Shown: in pieces, positions 29,065 through 38,276 of the stretch
How positions within the stretch are numbered: position 1 is the stretch's first letter
How the letters are laid out: each line of letters begins with the position of its first letter
DNA from: Patescibacteria group bacterium
GTDB lineage: Bacteria > Patescibacteriota > Minisyncoccia > Minisyncoccales > JAHCRE01
DNA: 57,773 nucleotides
Assembly (NCBI GenBank): GCA_020148025.1
Contig: JAHCRH010000003.1
Coordinates: 1-57,773 of the forward strand
Direction: 5' to 3'
The notes under the pieces: generated by a model
Database searches by the model: none
The model's input: only the letters and a program-made list of their open reading frames with translations
Told to the model about the DNA's origin: nothing
Position numbers and translations under genes: made by a program

Positions 29065-29091
29065 AAGGAAGGAACGCTTTACCTTCCTTTT
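29065..29091. terminator. Bidirectional terminator between the small membrane gene and miaA
   Basis: AAGGAAGG, 9-base loop, CCTTCCTT and T run on the plus strand; on the minus strand it lies at the end of miaA. Confidence 0.7.
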
Positions 29092-30037
29092 AATTTTGAA
29101 GAAATTTCCTTGCTAATTTTTCTGCTCTTTGATAATTTCTTACCCAATGAATTCTTTTGCCTCTTTTAAACCAGGTTATTTGTCTTTTGGCAAGTTGTAA
29201 TGTGTGAAGTATGATTTTTTCTCTTAATTCTTTTTCATTAATTTTTTTGTTGAAATATTCCTGCCATTCCTGATATCCAATTGTTTGCATTGAGGAGATA
29301 TTCCAACCATATTTTTCAACTAAATCTTTCACCTCTTTTTCCAGACCTAATTTAAACATTCTTTTTACTCTTTTCTCAATTCTCTTTTTTAATTCAGTTT
29401 TTGGCAGTTTTATTCCAATCTGCAAAATATCAAAAAAAGGTTCCCCCTTTTTTCTTTGTTGCCAGAATGGTTTTTTTGTAGCTTTACAAACCTCAATTGC
29501 TCTAATTAACCTCCTCTTATTTTCTTTATCAATAAATTTAGCACCAAGAGAATCTAATTTTTTATAAATTTTGAATAACTCTTCATTACTTTTTTTCTCC
29601 AATTTTTCTCTTAACTCCTTTTTAGCAGGAACTCTCGGGAAATCAATATTATCAACAATTGCTTGAATATAAAGACCGGTTCCTCCAACCAAAAATGGCA
29701 ATTTCCCTCGCTCTTGAATATTTTTAATAGCTTTTATTGCCAATTTTTTATAAATCGCCACATTAAACTCTTCATCAGGATTAACGATGTCTATCATGTA
29801 GTGGGGGACACCTTTAGCTATATATCCTTGTCTCTTGTCTCTTGTCTCTTGTTGCCTTGGTGGCTTCGCCGTTCCGATGTCCATTTCTCTATAAACTTGT
29901 CTTGAATCAGCCGAAAGAATCTCACCATTGAATTTTTTGGCCAATTTAATTGCCAATTCTGTTTTTCCAATAGCGGTGGGACCCAAAACGACAATTAATT
30001 TAGTTAATTTTTGAGAAATCAACTTAAAATTTGACAT
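29090..30037 (-). CDS. miaA: tRNA dimethylallyltransferase MiaA
   Basis: Adds a dimethylallyl group to A37 of tRNAs that read U-starting codons. P-loop VVLGPTAIGKTELAIKLAKK (about 16-35), ILSADSRQVYREMDIGTAKP (about 40-59), FLVGGTGLYIQAIVD (about 114-128), RRLIRAIEV, and the end QTIGYQEWQEY and KRQITWFKR. Length 315 is normal. A TTGTCTC heptamer array (29828-29855) adds residues RQQETRDKRQG after KPP. miaB, the next step of the same modification, lies upstream on the same strand. Confidence 0.96.
   Translation of the reverse strand: MSNFKLISQKLTKLIVVLGPTAIGKTELAIKLAKKFNGEILSADSRQVYREMDIGTAKPPRQQETRDKRQGYIAKGVPHYMIDIVNPDEEFNVAIYKKLAIKAIKNIQERGKLPFLVGGTGLYIQAIVDNIDFPRVPAKKELREKLEKKSNEELFKIYKKLDSLGAKFIDKENKRRLIRAIEVCKATKKPFWQQRKKGEPFFDILQIGIKLPKTELKKRIEKRVKRMFKLGLEKEVKDLVEKYGWNISSMQTIGYQEWQEYFNKKINEKELREKIILHTLQLAKRQITWFKRGKRIHWVRNYQRAEKLARKFLQN
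29828..29855. repeat. Heptamer array in miaA (complement GAGACAA)
   Basis: TTGTCTC three times then TTGTTGC; in gene sense the unit is GAGACAA, also present in the pheS array. Confidence 0.9.
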
Positions 30038-30095
30038 GGTATCTGTTTTAAGCTATTATAACATGGCTATTTAAGTTAAAAGGAGGGAAAGTAAA

Positions 30096-30311
30096 TTGGG
30101 AGTCCTTAATAGATTTAAGGAGAAAAAGAAGAAAGGAGAGGTGAAGCAAGAAAACGTAAAGGAAGAAGAGAAAACAGAAGTTCTTATGAGCCAAGGAAAG
30201 AAAGAGAAATGTAAGAAATGTGGGAAGAGGGATGCTACAGAAGAAGATGGCCTATGTGATCCTTGCAGATTTTTGGCAGTTTTAAACACGATGACAGAGA
30301 AAAAAGGGTAA
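30096..30311 (+). CDS. 71-residue zinc-ribbon-like small protein
   Basis: TTG start at 30096 behind AAGGAGGG. A lysine/glutamate-rich N-terminal helix (about 1-45) is followed by CKKCGKRDATEEDGLCDPC (about 44-62), two CxxC knuckles that could bind one zinc, and a short tail. The family is unknown. Such small zinc proteins often bind nucleic acid or act as adaptors. It sits alone between miaA and miaB on the opposite strand, with its own terminator. Confidence 0.6.
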   Translation: MGVLNRFKEKKKKGEVKQENVKEEEKTEVLMSQGKKEKCKKCGKRDATEEDGLCDPCRFLAVLNTMTEKKG

Positions 30312-30337
30312 TGATTGATGCAATAGCGATAAACTAG

Positions 30338-30368
30338 AGCCTTAGCTTGCAAAACTAAGGCTTCTTTT
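30338..30368 (+). terminator. Terminator after the zinc-ribbon protein
   Basis: AGCCTTAG, 9-base loop, CTAAGGCT then TCTTTTTATTT. Confidence 0.85.
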
Positions 30369-30371
30369 TAT

Positions 30372-31718
30372 TTATATTAAGATTCCTCTTAATCCCCAAG
30401 GGAGAGCATCGATGATTTTCACTTTGGCAAATTGACCTGGTTTGATTGTTAATTGCCGATTGTTAATTGTTGATTGAACTTTAACTGTCTTATAGGTCCG
30501 TGTTTTACCTAAAAATATTCGTGATTCATTATTCATGATTCGTGATTCATTCACTAGAACTTCAACTTCTTTTCCAATATATTTTTTATTTTTTTCTAGA
30601 GTAGCTTCTTTTAAAATTTCGGTTAAAGTTTTCCACCTTCTCTTTTTTTCTTGAGGCGGGACATCATCTTTAAACTTTGCTGCGGTAGTGCCAGCTCGAG
30701 GAGAATATCTGGCAATATAAGCCATATCAAACCTTATTTCTTTAAAAAGTTTTGCTGTATTTTGAAATTGTTTTTCAGTTTCTCCTGGAAAACCAACAAT
30801 AACATCAGTAGATAAAGAAATTTCAGGAATTTTTTTTCTAATTTTTTTGACTATGTTTTTATATTGCTCAATTATATAAGGCCTGTTCATTCTTTTTAAA
30901 ATCTCATTATCGCCTGATTGGACAGGTAGATTTAAATACTCAGTCACTTTTTCACATTTAGCCATTACATTAATTAATTCATCAGAGAAATCCCTTGGAT
31001 GAGAAGAGGTAAAACGAATCCAAAAATTGCCTTCAATATCATCTACCATCTTTAGAAGCTTTGGGAAATTAACTTCCTTGTCGCTTGTCGCTTGTTGCTT
31101 GTCGCTGAGATAGCTATTAACGTTTTGGCCAAGAAGCCAAATTTCTTTAAAACCTCTCTTTATTAGATTTTTTATTTCAGATAAGATCTCTTCAGCAGGT
31201 CTTGAAATTTCTGGCCCCCTTACATAAGGAACAACACAAAATGAGCAAAAATTGTTACATCCGGTCATAATTGGAACATAAGCTGAAAAATTATTTGAGT
31301 ATTTTTGTTTTTCTTTTAAATAATAGGCATTGAATTTCTCATTAAATTTTTCTTCTCTTGGATTCGGATAGTAAAAATATTGCGCTTTTTTCAAAAATTT
31401 CGGCCAATAAAAAAGGACTTTGATCGGTAAAATAAAATCAAATTTGTTTTTGAATTTTTTAAGATCGGATTTTAAAATACATCCTGTTAAAATAGTTTGT
31501 AGTTTGTAGTTTGTAGTTTGTAGTTTTTTGAATTTTGGTAAAAGTCCATAGACTCTATCAACTGCTGATTGTCTGACAGAGCACATATTGACCAAAATTA
31601 AATCTGCCTCATTAATTTTTAAAGCTTTTTCATAATTCATTTTCTCTAAAACTGCAGCAATTCTTTCAGAATCGCTTCTATTCATTTGACATCCGTAAGT
31701 TATAATAAAATAATTCAT
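30372..31718 (-). CDS. miaB: tRNA-2-methylthio-N6-dimethylallyladenosine synthase MiaB
   Basis: Radical-SAM methylthiotransferase acting on the product of MiaA. UPF0004 domain YGCQMNRSDSERI (about 8-20), VNMCSVRQSAVDRVYG, TGCILKS; radical-SAM cluster MTGCNNFCSFCVVPYVRGPE (about 153-172); LSTDVIVGFPGETEKQF; TRAM domain at the end with GKTRTYKTVKV and PGQFAKVKIID. Length 448 is normal. Four separate heptamer arrays lie in frame (30442, 30517, 31078, 31494), in loops between domains and inside TRAM. It is about 330 bases upstream of miaA on the same strand, with the zinc-ribbon gene between. Confidence 0.96.
   Translation of the reverse strand: MNYFIITYGCQMNRSDSERIAAVLEKMNYEKALKINEADLILVNMCSVRQSAVDRVYGLLPKFKKLQTTNYKLQTILTGCILKSDLKKFKNKFDFILPIKVLFYWPKFLKKAQYFYYPNPREEKFNEKFNAYYLKEKQKYSNNFSAYVPIMTGCNNFCSFCVVPYVRGPEISRPAEEILSEIKNLIKRGFKEIWLLGQNVNSYLSDKQQATSDKEVNFPKLLKMVDDIEGNFWIRFTSSHPRDFSDELINVMAKCEKVTEYLNLPVQSGDNEILKRMNRPYIIEQYKNIVKKIRKKIPEISLSTDVIVGFPGETEKQFQNTAKLFKEIRFDMAYIARYSPRAGTTAAKFKDDVPPQEKKRRWKTLTEILKEATLEKNKKYIGKEVEVLVNESRIMNNESRIFLGKTRTYKTVKVQSTINNRQLTIKPGQFAKVKIIDALPWGLRGILI
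30442..30476. repeat. Heptamer array in miaB, TTRATTG type
   Basis: TTGATTG, TTAATTG, CCGATTG, TTAATTG, TTGATTG; in frame, inside the TRAM domain. Confidence 0.85.
30517..30551. repeat. Heptamer array in miaB, ATTCRTG type
   Basis: ATTCGTG, ATTCATT, ATTCATG, ATTCGTG, ATTCATT; in frame. The unit ATTCGTG also recurs in rnhB. Confidence 0.85.
31078..31105. repeat. Heptamer array in miaB, complement GCGACAA
   Basis: TTGTCGC, TTGTCGC, TTGTTGC, TTGTCGC; in gene sense GCGACAA, the same unit as in pheS and gatB. Confidence 0.9.
31494..31521. repeat. Heptamer array in miaB, AGTTTGT
   Basis: Four exact copies of AGTTTGT, in frame. Confidence 0.9.
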
Positions 31719-31753
31719 ACCCCTTATTTCAGTTTTTTTATCTATTTCAATTC

Positions 31754-31777
31754 AAAGCCCCACCGAAGCGGGGCTTT
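31754..31777. terminator. Hairpin between the secreted protein gene and miaB
   Basis: AAAGCCCC, 8-base loop, GGGGCTTT; the T run is short on both strands. Confidence 0.5.
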
Positions 31778-31807
31778 CAGGTCAAATCTTCAGAGAATCA
31801 ATCAAAT

Positions 31808-33163
31808 TTAAGGTGCCGCTTGAATTTGACACTTTCCCCCTATACACTTAGCTTTCACGTTGATACATCTAGCACTTATAGTGCCTGCCGGACCACATCT
31901 CGGTTGGGGACAGTCGGCATCAGTTGTACATTCCGCTTCTTTACATTTTCCTTTATAAGCAATTTCTGCACCGGCTAATTTAGCAAAGCAGGCATTGGAA
32001 TAGGTTTTCCCGTCTTTACTGCAAACTGGATCCCATAAAGTGATACAAACCGCTGGTTCTTCTGGTTTGGGAGAAATTTCGATGTCAGCTGGAATTACGC
32101 ACTCAAAAGAAACTATACAACCTCTGTCATCTCTTTTGATTATAATTCTTCCTTCTTCACAAAAATCAGGAGCTGGTTTTTCTATTTCTGGGCAATTTAA
32201 TTTTCTAACTCTTTCTTCAGCTTTTTCTATAATTCTTTCCCTGACTTCTGTCACTATTCTTTCTCTGATTTCAGGTTGTCCCTTTAATTCTGATTTGAGA
32301 TTTTCCATGATTTCCAGATGTTTTTCTTCTTCACCCGAGATTTTATCTAAATACTCCTTAAATCTTTCTTGGTCTTCTGAAGACATCTGTTCCAAATCTC
32401 CTTTTAATCTTTTTAAAGAATTTTCCTGAGCTTTTCTTATTGCTTCTTTGGCTTCCTCTGGAACTTTTTCTTCTAATTCCAATAAGATTTCTAAATTCTT
32501 GAAATTTTTGTATTTTGAGCCCTTTTGATTCTCTAGAGTTTCATCTAATTTTTCAGTGATTTTTTCTTTTCTACCCTCCAATTTAAGCATGACATCTTGA
32601 AATCTCTCCAAATGTCTCTCCCTAACTTGTTTTATTTGCCCAAAGTTTTCGGTTCGAACCTGATTTTCTAATCGAGCGAGGAGTTTTTGGTGTAGAGTCT
32701 GTTGATGCAAGAATTTATCTAAGAATTTCTCCACCTCTGGATTTTCCCTTGCTTTTTCTTGGATTCTATCGGCTCGGTTTTTAATTCTTTCTATTTCTTC
32801 TTGGTAATTTTCTATTCCCTCTTCAACAATCTCTGGATTTTTCTTTAGTGCAATTAATTTTTTTACCTCCATTAATTTTTCATTGGAAAATTTTAATCTG
32901 AGTTCAGCTTTAGTAACCGGACGGAAAGCAAAAAATAATCTAATGGATCTTGCCCAATTTTTCAGGAAATATAAAGGATGACCCGGTAAGAATGTAGGTT
33001 CGCCAACTTCAAGATCTTCGGGTTGGACATCTTCATCGAGCTCTATTGCTTCAATTACCTCGGGTGATATTTCTCCAGCAGGTTCGGTTTCCTGAGCTAA
33101 TGCAAACATTCCAAACCCAAAGAGAACCAATATTATCAGAGAAATTTTTATTGATTTTGACAT
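31808..33163 (-). CDS. Secreted DUF5667-like protein with Kazal-type domain
   Basis: Signal peptide (about 1-23, ending FALA), then PGHPLYFLKNWARSIRLFF (about 59-77), typical of DUF5667 proteins in Patescibacteria. A long charged coiled coil of E, K, R and L follows (about 85-320). A Kazal-like cysteine module is near the end: CITLWDPVCSKDGKTYSNAC (about 375-394) plus GKC, then a cysteine-rich tail with ECTTDADCPQPRCG. Kazal domains usually inhibit serine proteases. On a reduced, probably host-attached cell it may block proteases or act in contact, but this is inference. On the minus strand before thrS, own start at 33163. Confidence 0.8.
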   Translation of the reverse strand: MSKSIKISLIILVLFGFGMFALAQETEPAGEISPEVIEAIELDEDVQPEDLEVGEPTFLPGHPLYFLKNWARSIRLFFAFRPVTKAELRLKFSNEKLMEVKKLIALKKNPEIVEEGIENYQEEIERIKNRADRIQEKARENPEVEKFLDKFLHQQTLHQKLLARLENQVRTENFGQIKQVRERHLERFQDVMLKLEGRKEKITEKLDETLENQKGSKYKNFKNLEILLELEEKVPEEAKEAIRKAQENSLKRLKGDLEQMSSEDQERFKEYLDKISGEEEKHLEIMENLKSELKGQPEIRERIVTEVRERIIEKAEERVRKLNCPEIEKPAPDFCEEGRIIIKRDDRGCIVSFECVIPADIEISPKPEEPAVCITLWDPVCSKDGKTYSNACFAKLAGAEIAYKGKCKEAECTTDADCPQPRCGPAGTISARCINVKAKCIGGKCQIQAAP

Positions 33164-33201
33164 AATTTTATTTTAATTTTTGAGATTTTTTATTTCGATC
33201 T

Positions 33202-34953
33202 TTATTTTTTCTTTTTAACTTCATTTTTTATTTTCTCCAAAAACTTGTCAAGTTTTATTGGACCTATATCTCCTTTTTTCCTTTCTCTAACCCTGACTGA
33301 TTTTGTTTTCATTTCTTTGTCGCCAACAACTAAAAGATAAGGTATTTTTTGCAGCTCGCCCTCTCGAATCTTTTTTGAAACAGTTTCGGCTTTATCTTTT
33401 ACCTCAACTCGAAATCCCTTGTCCGAGAACAGTTCTCGGACAGATTGGGCATATTTTCGATGTCTTGATCCTACCGGAATAATCCAGATTTGTTCTGACG
33501 ATAACCAAAGAGGTAAAGCTCCAGCATAATTTTCTAAAAGGCATCCAAAAAATCTTTCCAATGAACCTAAAACTGTTCGATGAACCATAATTACCCTTTG
33601 TTTTTTACCTTTTTTGTTAATATAGTTTAAATCAAATTTCTCTGGGAAATTGAAATCAACTTGAATTGTTGGTCCTTGCCAAGTTCTTCCTAAACTATCA
33701 ATTAGATGAATATCAATTTTGGGCCCGTAGAAAACAGCTTCACCAATAGCTTTTTTGTATTTCAATTTAGATTCTTTAAGGGCATAAATTAAGGCATTTT
33801 CAGCTTTTCTCCAAATTTTACCTGTTCCTAAATATTTTTCTTTTTCTGTTGGGTCTCTCAAAGATAGATCAATTTTATATTCTTTGAAGCCAAAGGCCCT
33901 TAGCATAAAGATTGAAAGATCTAGAACTCCCTTTATTTCTTCCACTAACTTCTCTGGTTGACAAAAAATATGAGCATCGTCTTGAGTTAAACCCCTGACC
34001 CTCATCAATCCATGGAGAACACCCCCTTTTTCGTAGCGATAGACAGTTCCAAGCTCCCATAGTCTTAAAGGTAAATCTCTATAAGATCTAATTTTTGATT
34101 TGTAAATTTGGCAATGGAAAGGACAGTTCATTGGTTTCAAAAGATATTTTTCTCCCTTCATTTCAATGGGGGAGTACATATTCTCTCTATAAAATTCCCA
34201 ATGACCTGATTTTTTCCATAAATCTAATTTTCCGATGTGGGGAGTAGAAACTAATTGATAGCCTCTTTTTCTGTGCTCTTCTTTCCAGAAATTTTCAATA
34301 ATTTCTCTGACGATAGAACCTTTTGGCTGCCATAAAATTAAACCCGGTCCTATTTCCTCACTTTGACTAAAAAGTTCTAAATCCCGTCCCAATTTCCGAT
34401 GGTCTCTTTTTTCTGCCTCTTCCAAAAAGAAAAGATGTCTTTCCAATTCCTTTTTAGTTTTAAAGGCCACTCCGTAAATTCGCTGTAACATTGGATTTTT
34501 CTCATCACCTCGCCAATAGGCGCCGGCAATCCTAGTTAATTTGAAAGCATCTATAACTTCTTTTGCTTGCCCTGAACGGAGTTGAAGGGTTGAGCGAACA
34601 TGAGGACCCTTACAAAAGTCAACAAAATCGCCTACCTGATAAACTGACAGAGGCCCGTCCTCTGGCAATTCTGCGATAAGTTCTAATTTATAGGGTTGAT
34701 TTTTGAAGATTTTTTTGGCTTCTTCTTTGGAAATTATTTTTTTCTTAAACTTAATCTCTTTTTTAATTAATTCTTTCATTTTTTTTTCGATTTTGGGTAA
34801 ATCTAAAGGAGCTAAGCTCCTTTTTAGATCGAAGTCGTAGTAGAATCCCTTTTCAATTGCCGGTCCAATACCAAATTTAGTTCCAGGGAAAAGTTCCTGA
34901 ACAGCATAAGCCATAATATGAGCTAAAGAATGACGAATGGTTTCAATTTTCAT
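33202..34953 (-). CDS. thrS: Threonyl-tRNA synthetase ThrS without the TGS domain
   Basis: Class II synthetase for tRNA-Thr. It starts directly in the editing domain: ETIRHSLAHIMAYAVQELFP (about 3-22) with the HxxxH zinc/editing motif, then DFVDFCKGPHV. Core: LKPMNCPFHCQIY (about 272-284), RVRGLTQDDAHIFCQP (about 318-333), the motif 3 region HRTVLGSLERFFGCLLE, then the anticodon-binding domain. The N-terminal TGS domain (about 60 residues) of most ThrS is missing, as is common in CPR. Length 583. An insertion of about nine residues after GPHV is coded at 34565-34600 by a repeat-like segment. Confidence 0.96.
   Translation of the reverse strand: MKIETIRHSLAHIMAYAVQELFPGTKFGIGPAIEKGFYYDFDLKRSLAPLDLPKIEKKMKELIKKEIKFKKKIISKEEAKKIFKNQPYKLELIAELPEDGPLSVYQVGDFVDFCKGPHVRSTLQLRSGQAKEVIDAFKLTRIAGAYWRGDEKNPMLQRIYGVAFKTKKELERHLFFLEEAEKRDHRKLGRDLELFSQSEEIGPGLILWQPKGSIVREIIENFWKEEHRKRGYQLVSTPHIGKLDLWKKSGHWEFYRENMYSPIEMKGEKYLLKPMNCPFHCQIYKSKIRSYRDLPLRLWELGTVYRYEKGGVLHGLMRVRGLTQDDAHIFCQPEKLVEEIKGVLDLSIFMLRAFGFKEYKIDLSLRDPTEKEKYLGTGKIWRKAENALIYALKESKLKYKKAIGEAVFYGPKIDIHLIDSLGRTWQGPTIQVDFNFPEKFDLNYINKKGKKQRVIMVHRTVLGSLERFFGCLLENYAGALPLWLSSEQIWIIPVGSRHRKYAQSVRELFSDKGFRVEVKDKAETVSKKIREGELQKIPYLLVVGDKEMKTKSVRVRERKKGDIGPIKLDKFLEKIKNEVKKKK
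34565..34610. repeat. Repeat-like insertion in the thrS editing domain
   Basis: CCCTGAACGGAGTTGAAGGG is a partly palindromic core; the family consensus GPHVxxT is followed here by extra residues LQLRSGQAK before the conserved fKL. Confidence 0.5.
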
Positions 34954-34981
34954 AAAATTCTAAATCCTTATTTTGTTTAGA

Positions 34982-35017
34982 GCTTAGGATTTCGTGCTTA
35001 GGATTTCTCTAGGATTT
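34982..35017. repeat. 14-bp direct repeat at the 3' end of dnaE
   Basis: GCTTAGGATTTC occurs twice at 14-bp spacing, and TAGGATTTCT again. A 14-bp period is twice the heptamer length used elsewhere. Confidence 0.5.
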
Positions 35018-38000
35018 CTTCGATATCATCTGCAATCATTTTTGGTACTCCGTCTCGATTATTAATCCGACCTTCGACAAAAACAATTTTATTTTCCTGA
35101 AAAACAGAGGGATTTCTCTCAATCACTCCCGGAAAAACAACAATTTCTATTTTGTCAGTTAAATCTTCCAAGTTCATAAAAAGCATTGGTTTGCCGTTTC
35201 TGGTAATAATTCTTTTAATTTTTGAAATAATTCCTCCGATCCTAATTTGATGATTGGTAAAAGTAGAACCCAGCTCAGAAATTTTCATTGCTTTTTTTTC
35301 TAAAATTTTCCTAAAATCTTCTAAAGGATGAGAACTAATGAAAAGACCCAAAAGTTCTTTTTCCCAAGCTAATTTTTCACTTTTACTAACAGGCTTAGTC
35401 TTCTGAAGACGAATTGTATTCTTGAATTTCATTCCATCAAAAAGCCCTTTTTGACCTGCTATTTTTATTCTGTGATTTTCTCGATTCAATTCTAAAAGTC
35501 TTTCCAAATTGAATAAAAGTTGATTTCTTTCAGTAAATTTATCAAAAACCCCAGATTTAATTAAACTTTCCAAAGATTTTTTATTTAAAGTTTTGGAATC
35601 AATTCTGGAGAGAAAACCATCAAGTGATTTATAAGGACCCTTTGCTTTTCTTTCCGAAATAATTGATTCAACAACATTCTGTCCTACATTTTTAATTGCT
35701 AATAATCCAAAACGAATCTTTCTCGCCTTTGGTATCACTGAAAAGTTCCTGAAACTCTCATTTATATCTGGGGGCAAAACTTCAATTCCCATTTTTTTGC
35801 ACTCTTTAATCAAAAAGCCAATTCTTTCAGTATCTGCTTTTTCAGAAGTTAAAAGTGCGGCCATAAATTCTATCGGGAAATGGGCTTTCAAGTATGCTGT
35901 TTGATAAGCAATAGTGGCATAAGAACAACTGTGAGCTCTGTTAAATCCATAACGAGCAAAAGGTAAAATCCAATTCCAGATCTTAAGAGCCACCTCTTTA
36001 TTTGCCCCCTGATTAATCATTCCTTTAATAAATTTTTCTTTTTGCGAGAGCAACAAACTTTTTATCTTTTTACCAATCGCTTTTCTTAAAACATCGGCTT
36101 CAGATAGCGAAAATCCTGCTAATTTTTGGGCAATCTGCATTAACTGCTCCTGATAAATACAAACTCCGTAGGTCGTTTCTAAAATTGGTTTTAGTTCAGG
36201 ATGTAAATATTCAATTTTTTTCTTTTTCTGTTTTCCTGCTATATAATCAGGAATAAATTGGATTGGCCCTGGTCGATAAAGGGCTACCATGGCAATAATA
36301 TCTTCAAGTTCTGTTGGCTTTAATTGTTTTAAATATCTTCGCATCCCTTCTGATTCCAGTTGAAAAACGCCGATTGTTTCTGCTTTTTGGAAAAGCTTGA
36401 AAGCCTCCTTATCATCTAAAGGAATATTTTCAATATCAATTTTTTTATTTTGAACCTTATAAATTCGAACCAGGGTGTCTTCGATAATAGTTAAATTCTT
36501 CAATCCCAGAAGGTCTATTTTTAGAAGTCCCAAATCTTCGATAGAATGCATTTCATATTGGGTGACAACAGCCTCATCGTCTTGGGTGGGGTGTTGTAGA
36601 GGTACAATATTATCCAGAGGTGTGGTTGAAATTACTATTCCACAAGCATGAGTGGAGGCATGACGAGCAACTCCTTCCAGTTTTTTGGCAAAATCAATTA
36701 GTTTTCTCGCCTTCTCATCAGTTTCATAAATTTGACGAAATTCACTGATTGTTTCTAAAGTTTTATCTAAGGTAAAACCAAAGGGAATCGTCTTGGCAAT
36801 TTTGTCACAGTAACTATAACTATATCCTTGAGCCCTTCCTACATCTCTTATTACTGCCCTGGAAGCCATTGTCCCAAAAGTAATAATCTGGGCTACTTTA
36901 TCTTGGCCATATTTTTGAATAATATAATTTATTACCTCCTCTCTTCTTCTATCTGTAAAGTCAAGGTCAATATCTGGAGGAGAAACTCGGGAGCTGGTTA
37001 GAAACCTTTCAAACAAGAGGTTATATTTTAGAGGGTCAACATTGGTAATTCCTAATGAATAGGCAACAAGGGAACCGGCTACGCTCCCTCGACCTGGACC
37101 CACAACAATCCGATTTTTCTTTGCCCAATTAACAAAGTCTTGGACAATCAAAAAATAGGAGGCGAAACCAGTTTCTTTAATCACTGAGAGTTCGTATTTC
37201 AGTCTCTCTAAAATCTCTTTTTTTGGGGGTGAACTATATCTCTCTTCCAATCTTTTTAAACAGAGTTCTTTTAAAAATTCATCGGGACTTTTTTGAGAAA
37301 GGACAGGAAATTCTGGAAGTTTAATTTCGTCTAATTTGAATCGAAAATTACACAAATTGGCGATTTTTTGAGTGTTTGTAGTAGCTTCAGGTAAATCTTT
37401 GAAATCACTCTCCATTTCCTGAGGACTTCTCATTGAAAAATCATCAGCCTTTAAAGTGAGTCTTTCGGGATCATTTGGGTCAGCTCCAGTATTAATCAAC
37501 ATTAAAATATCCTGAGCTTCAGCATCCTCTGGTCTTAGATAATGGATGTCATTGGTAGCAACTAAAGGTATACCCAATTTCTTTGAAATTGAAATTGAAA
37601 CCTGATTAACAATTTTTTGCTCTTTAATATTGGGGTGATGTTGAACTTCCAAATAAAAACTATCTTTTCCAAAAATTTCTTGATATTTTAAAGCCAGTTT
37701 TTTAGCCTCTTCAATTTTTTTAGCCAAAATTAATTTCGGAATTTTTCCCTGCAGACACCCTGAAAGACAGATTAAACCTGAACTGCACTCTGCCAGTAAT
37801 TTCTCATCAATTCTCGGTTTATAATAGAACCCCCCCAAGTGAGCTTTAGTTATTAATTTGACCAAATTTTTGTAGCCTTGTTCATTTTTTACTAAGAGGA
37901 CTAAATGATATCTTTTATCATCAATATTCGGTCTCTTTTGAGCCATTTTCTCATAGGCCATGTATATTTCTGACCCAATGATTGGTTTGATTTTGCGCTT

Positions 38001-38168
38001 CATTGCTTTCTTATAAAATTCAACTGCTCCATAAAGCACTCCATGGTCAGTTAAAGCCAAAGAATCCATCCCCAATTCCTTGGCATAATCTAAAAGCTCG
38101 TCAATTTTAGGGAGACCATCCAGCAAGGAGTAGTGGGAATGGACGTGAAGGTGAGTAAACTTTGGCAT
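34998..38168 (-). CDS. dnaE: DNA polymerase III alpha subunit DnaE
   Basis: Replicative polymerase of family C. N-terminal PHP domain: FTHLHVHSHYSLLDGLPKI (about 4-22). Palm motifs VGPGRGSVAGSLVAYSLGIT (about 352-371), PPDIDLDF (about 394-401) with catalytic Asp residues, DIPLDF-like region and the thumb RHASTHACGIVIS. Finger region AGFSLSEADVLRKAIGKK (about 682-699). C-terminal OB-fold domain ending in IRIGGIISKIKRIITRNGKP in part. Length 1056 is a little shorter than E. coli. The start at 38168 has no Shine-Dalgarno site. Confidence 0.97.
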   Translation of the reverse strand: MPKFTHLHVHSHYSLLDGLPKIDELLDYAKELGMDSLALTDHGVLYGAVEFYKKAMKRKIKPIIGSEIYMAYEKMAQKRPNIDDKRYHLVLLVKNEQGYKNLVKLITKAHLGGFYYKPRIDEKLLAECSSGLICLSGCLQGKIPKLILAKKIEEAKKLALKYQEIFGKDSFYLEVQHHPNIKEQKIVNQVSISISKKLGIPLVATNDIHYLRPEDAEAQDILMLINTGADPNDPERLTLKADDFSMRSPQEMESDFKDLPEATTNTQKIANLCNFRFKLDEIKLPEFPVLSQKSPDEFLKELCLKRLEERYSSPPKKEILERLKYELSVIKETGFASYFLIVQDFVNWAKKNRIVVGPGRGSVAGSLVAYSLGITNVDPLKYNLLFERFLTSSRVSPPDIDLDFTDRRREEVINYIIQKYGQDKVAQIITFGTMASRAVIRDVGRAQGYSYSYCDKIAKTIPFGFTLDKTLETISEFRQIYETDEKARKLIDFAKKLEGVARHASTHACGIVISTTPLDNIVPLQHPTQDDEAVVTQYEMHSIEDLGLLKIDLLGLKNLTIIEDTLVRIYKVQNKKIDIENIPLDDKEAFKLFQKAETIGVFQLESEGMRRYLKQLKPTELEDIIAMVALYRPGPIQFIPDYIAGKQKKKKIEYLHPELKPILETTYGVCIYQEQLMQIAQKLAGFSLSEADVLRKAIGKKIKSLLLSQKEKFIKGMINQGANKEVALKIWNWILPFARYGFNRAHSCSYATIAYQTAYLKAHFPIEFMAALLTSEKADTERIGFLIKECKKMGIEVLPPDINESFRNFSVIPKARKIRFGLLAIKNVGQNVVESIISERKAKGPYKSLDGFLSRIDSKTLNKKSLESLIKSGVFDKFTERNQLLFNLERLLELNRENHRIKIAGQKGLFDGMKFKNTIRLQKTKPVSKSEKLAWEKELLGLFISSHPLEDFRKILEKKAMKISELGSTFTNHQIRIGGIISKIKRIITRNGKPMLFMNLEDLTDKIEIVVFPGVIERNPSVFQENKIVFVEGRINNRDGVPKMIADDIEEILEKS

Positions 38169-38242
38169 AATAATTAAATCTATTATCTAATTTTAGTTTT
38201 TTAAAAAAGATAAGTCAATCCTTTGGCAGGCTACGGATTGGA

Positions 38243-38276
38243 TAAAAAAAGAGCTGAGAATTTCATTCCCAGCTTT
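38243..38276 (-). terminator. Terminator of the 331-residue gene (minus strand)
   Basis: AGCTGGGAAT/ATTCTCAGCT arms and a seven-T run in minus sense. Confidence 0.85.

Noticed and set aside
33421-33441. Perfect 21-bp palindrome GTCCGAGAAC-A-GTTCTCGGAC in thrS as an insertion
   Set aside because: The protein has normal length and sequence at this position, so it is probably codon-level palindrome formation and not an added element.
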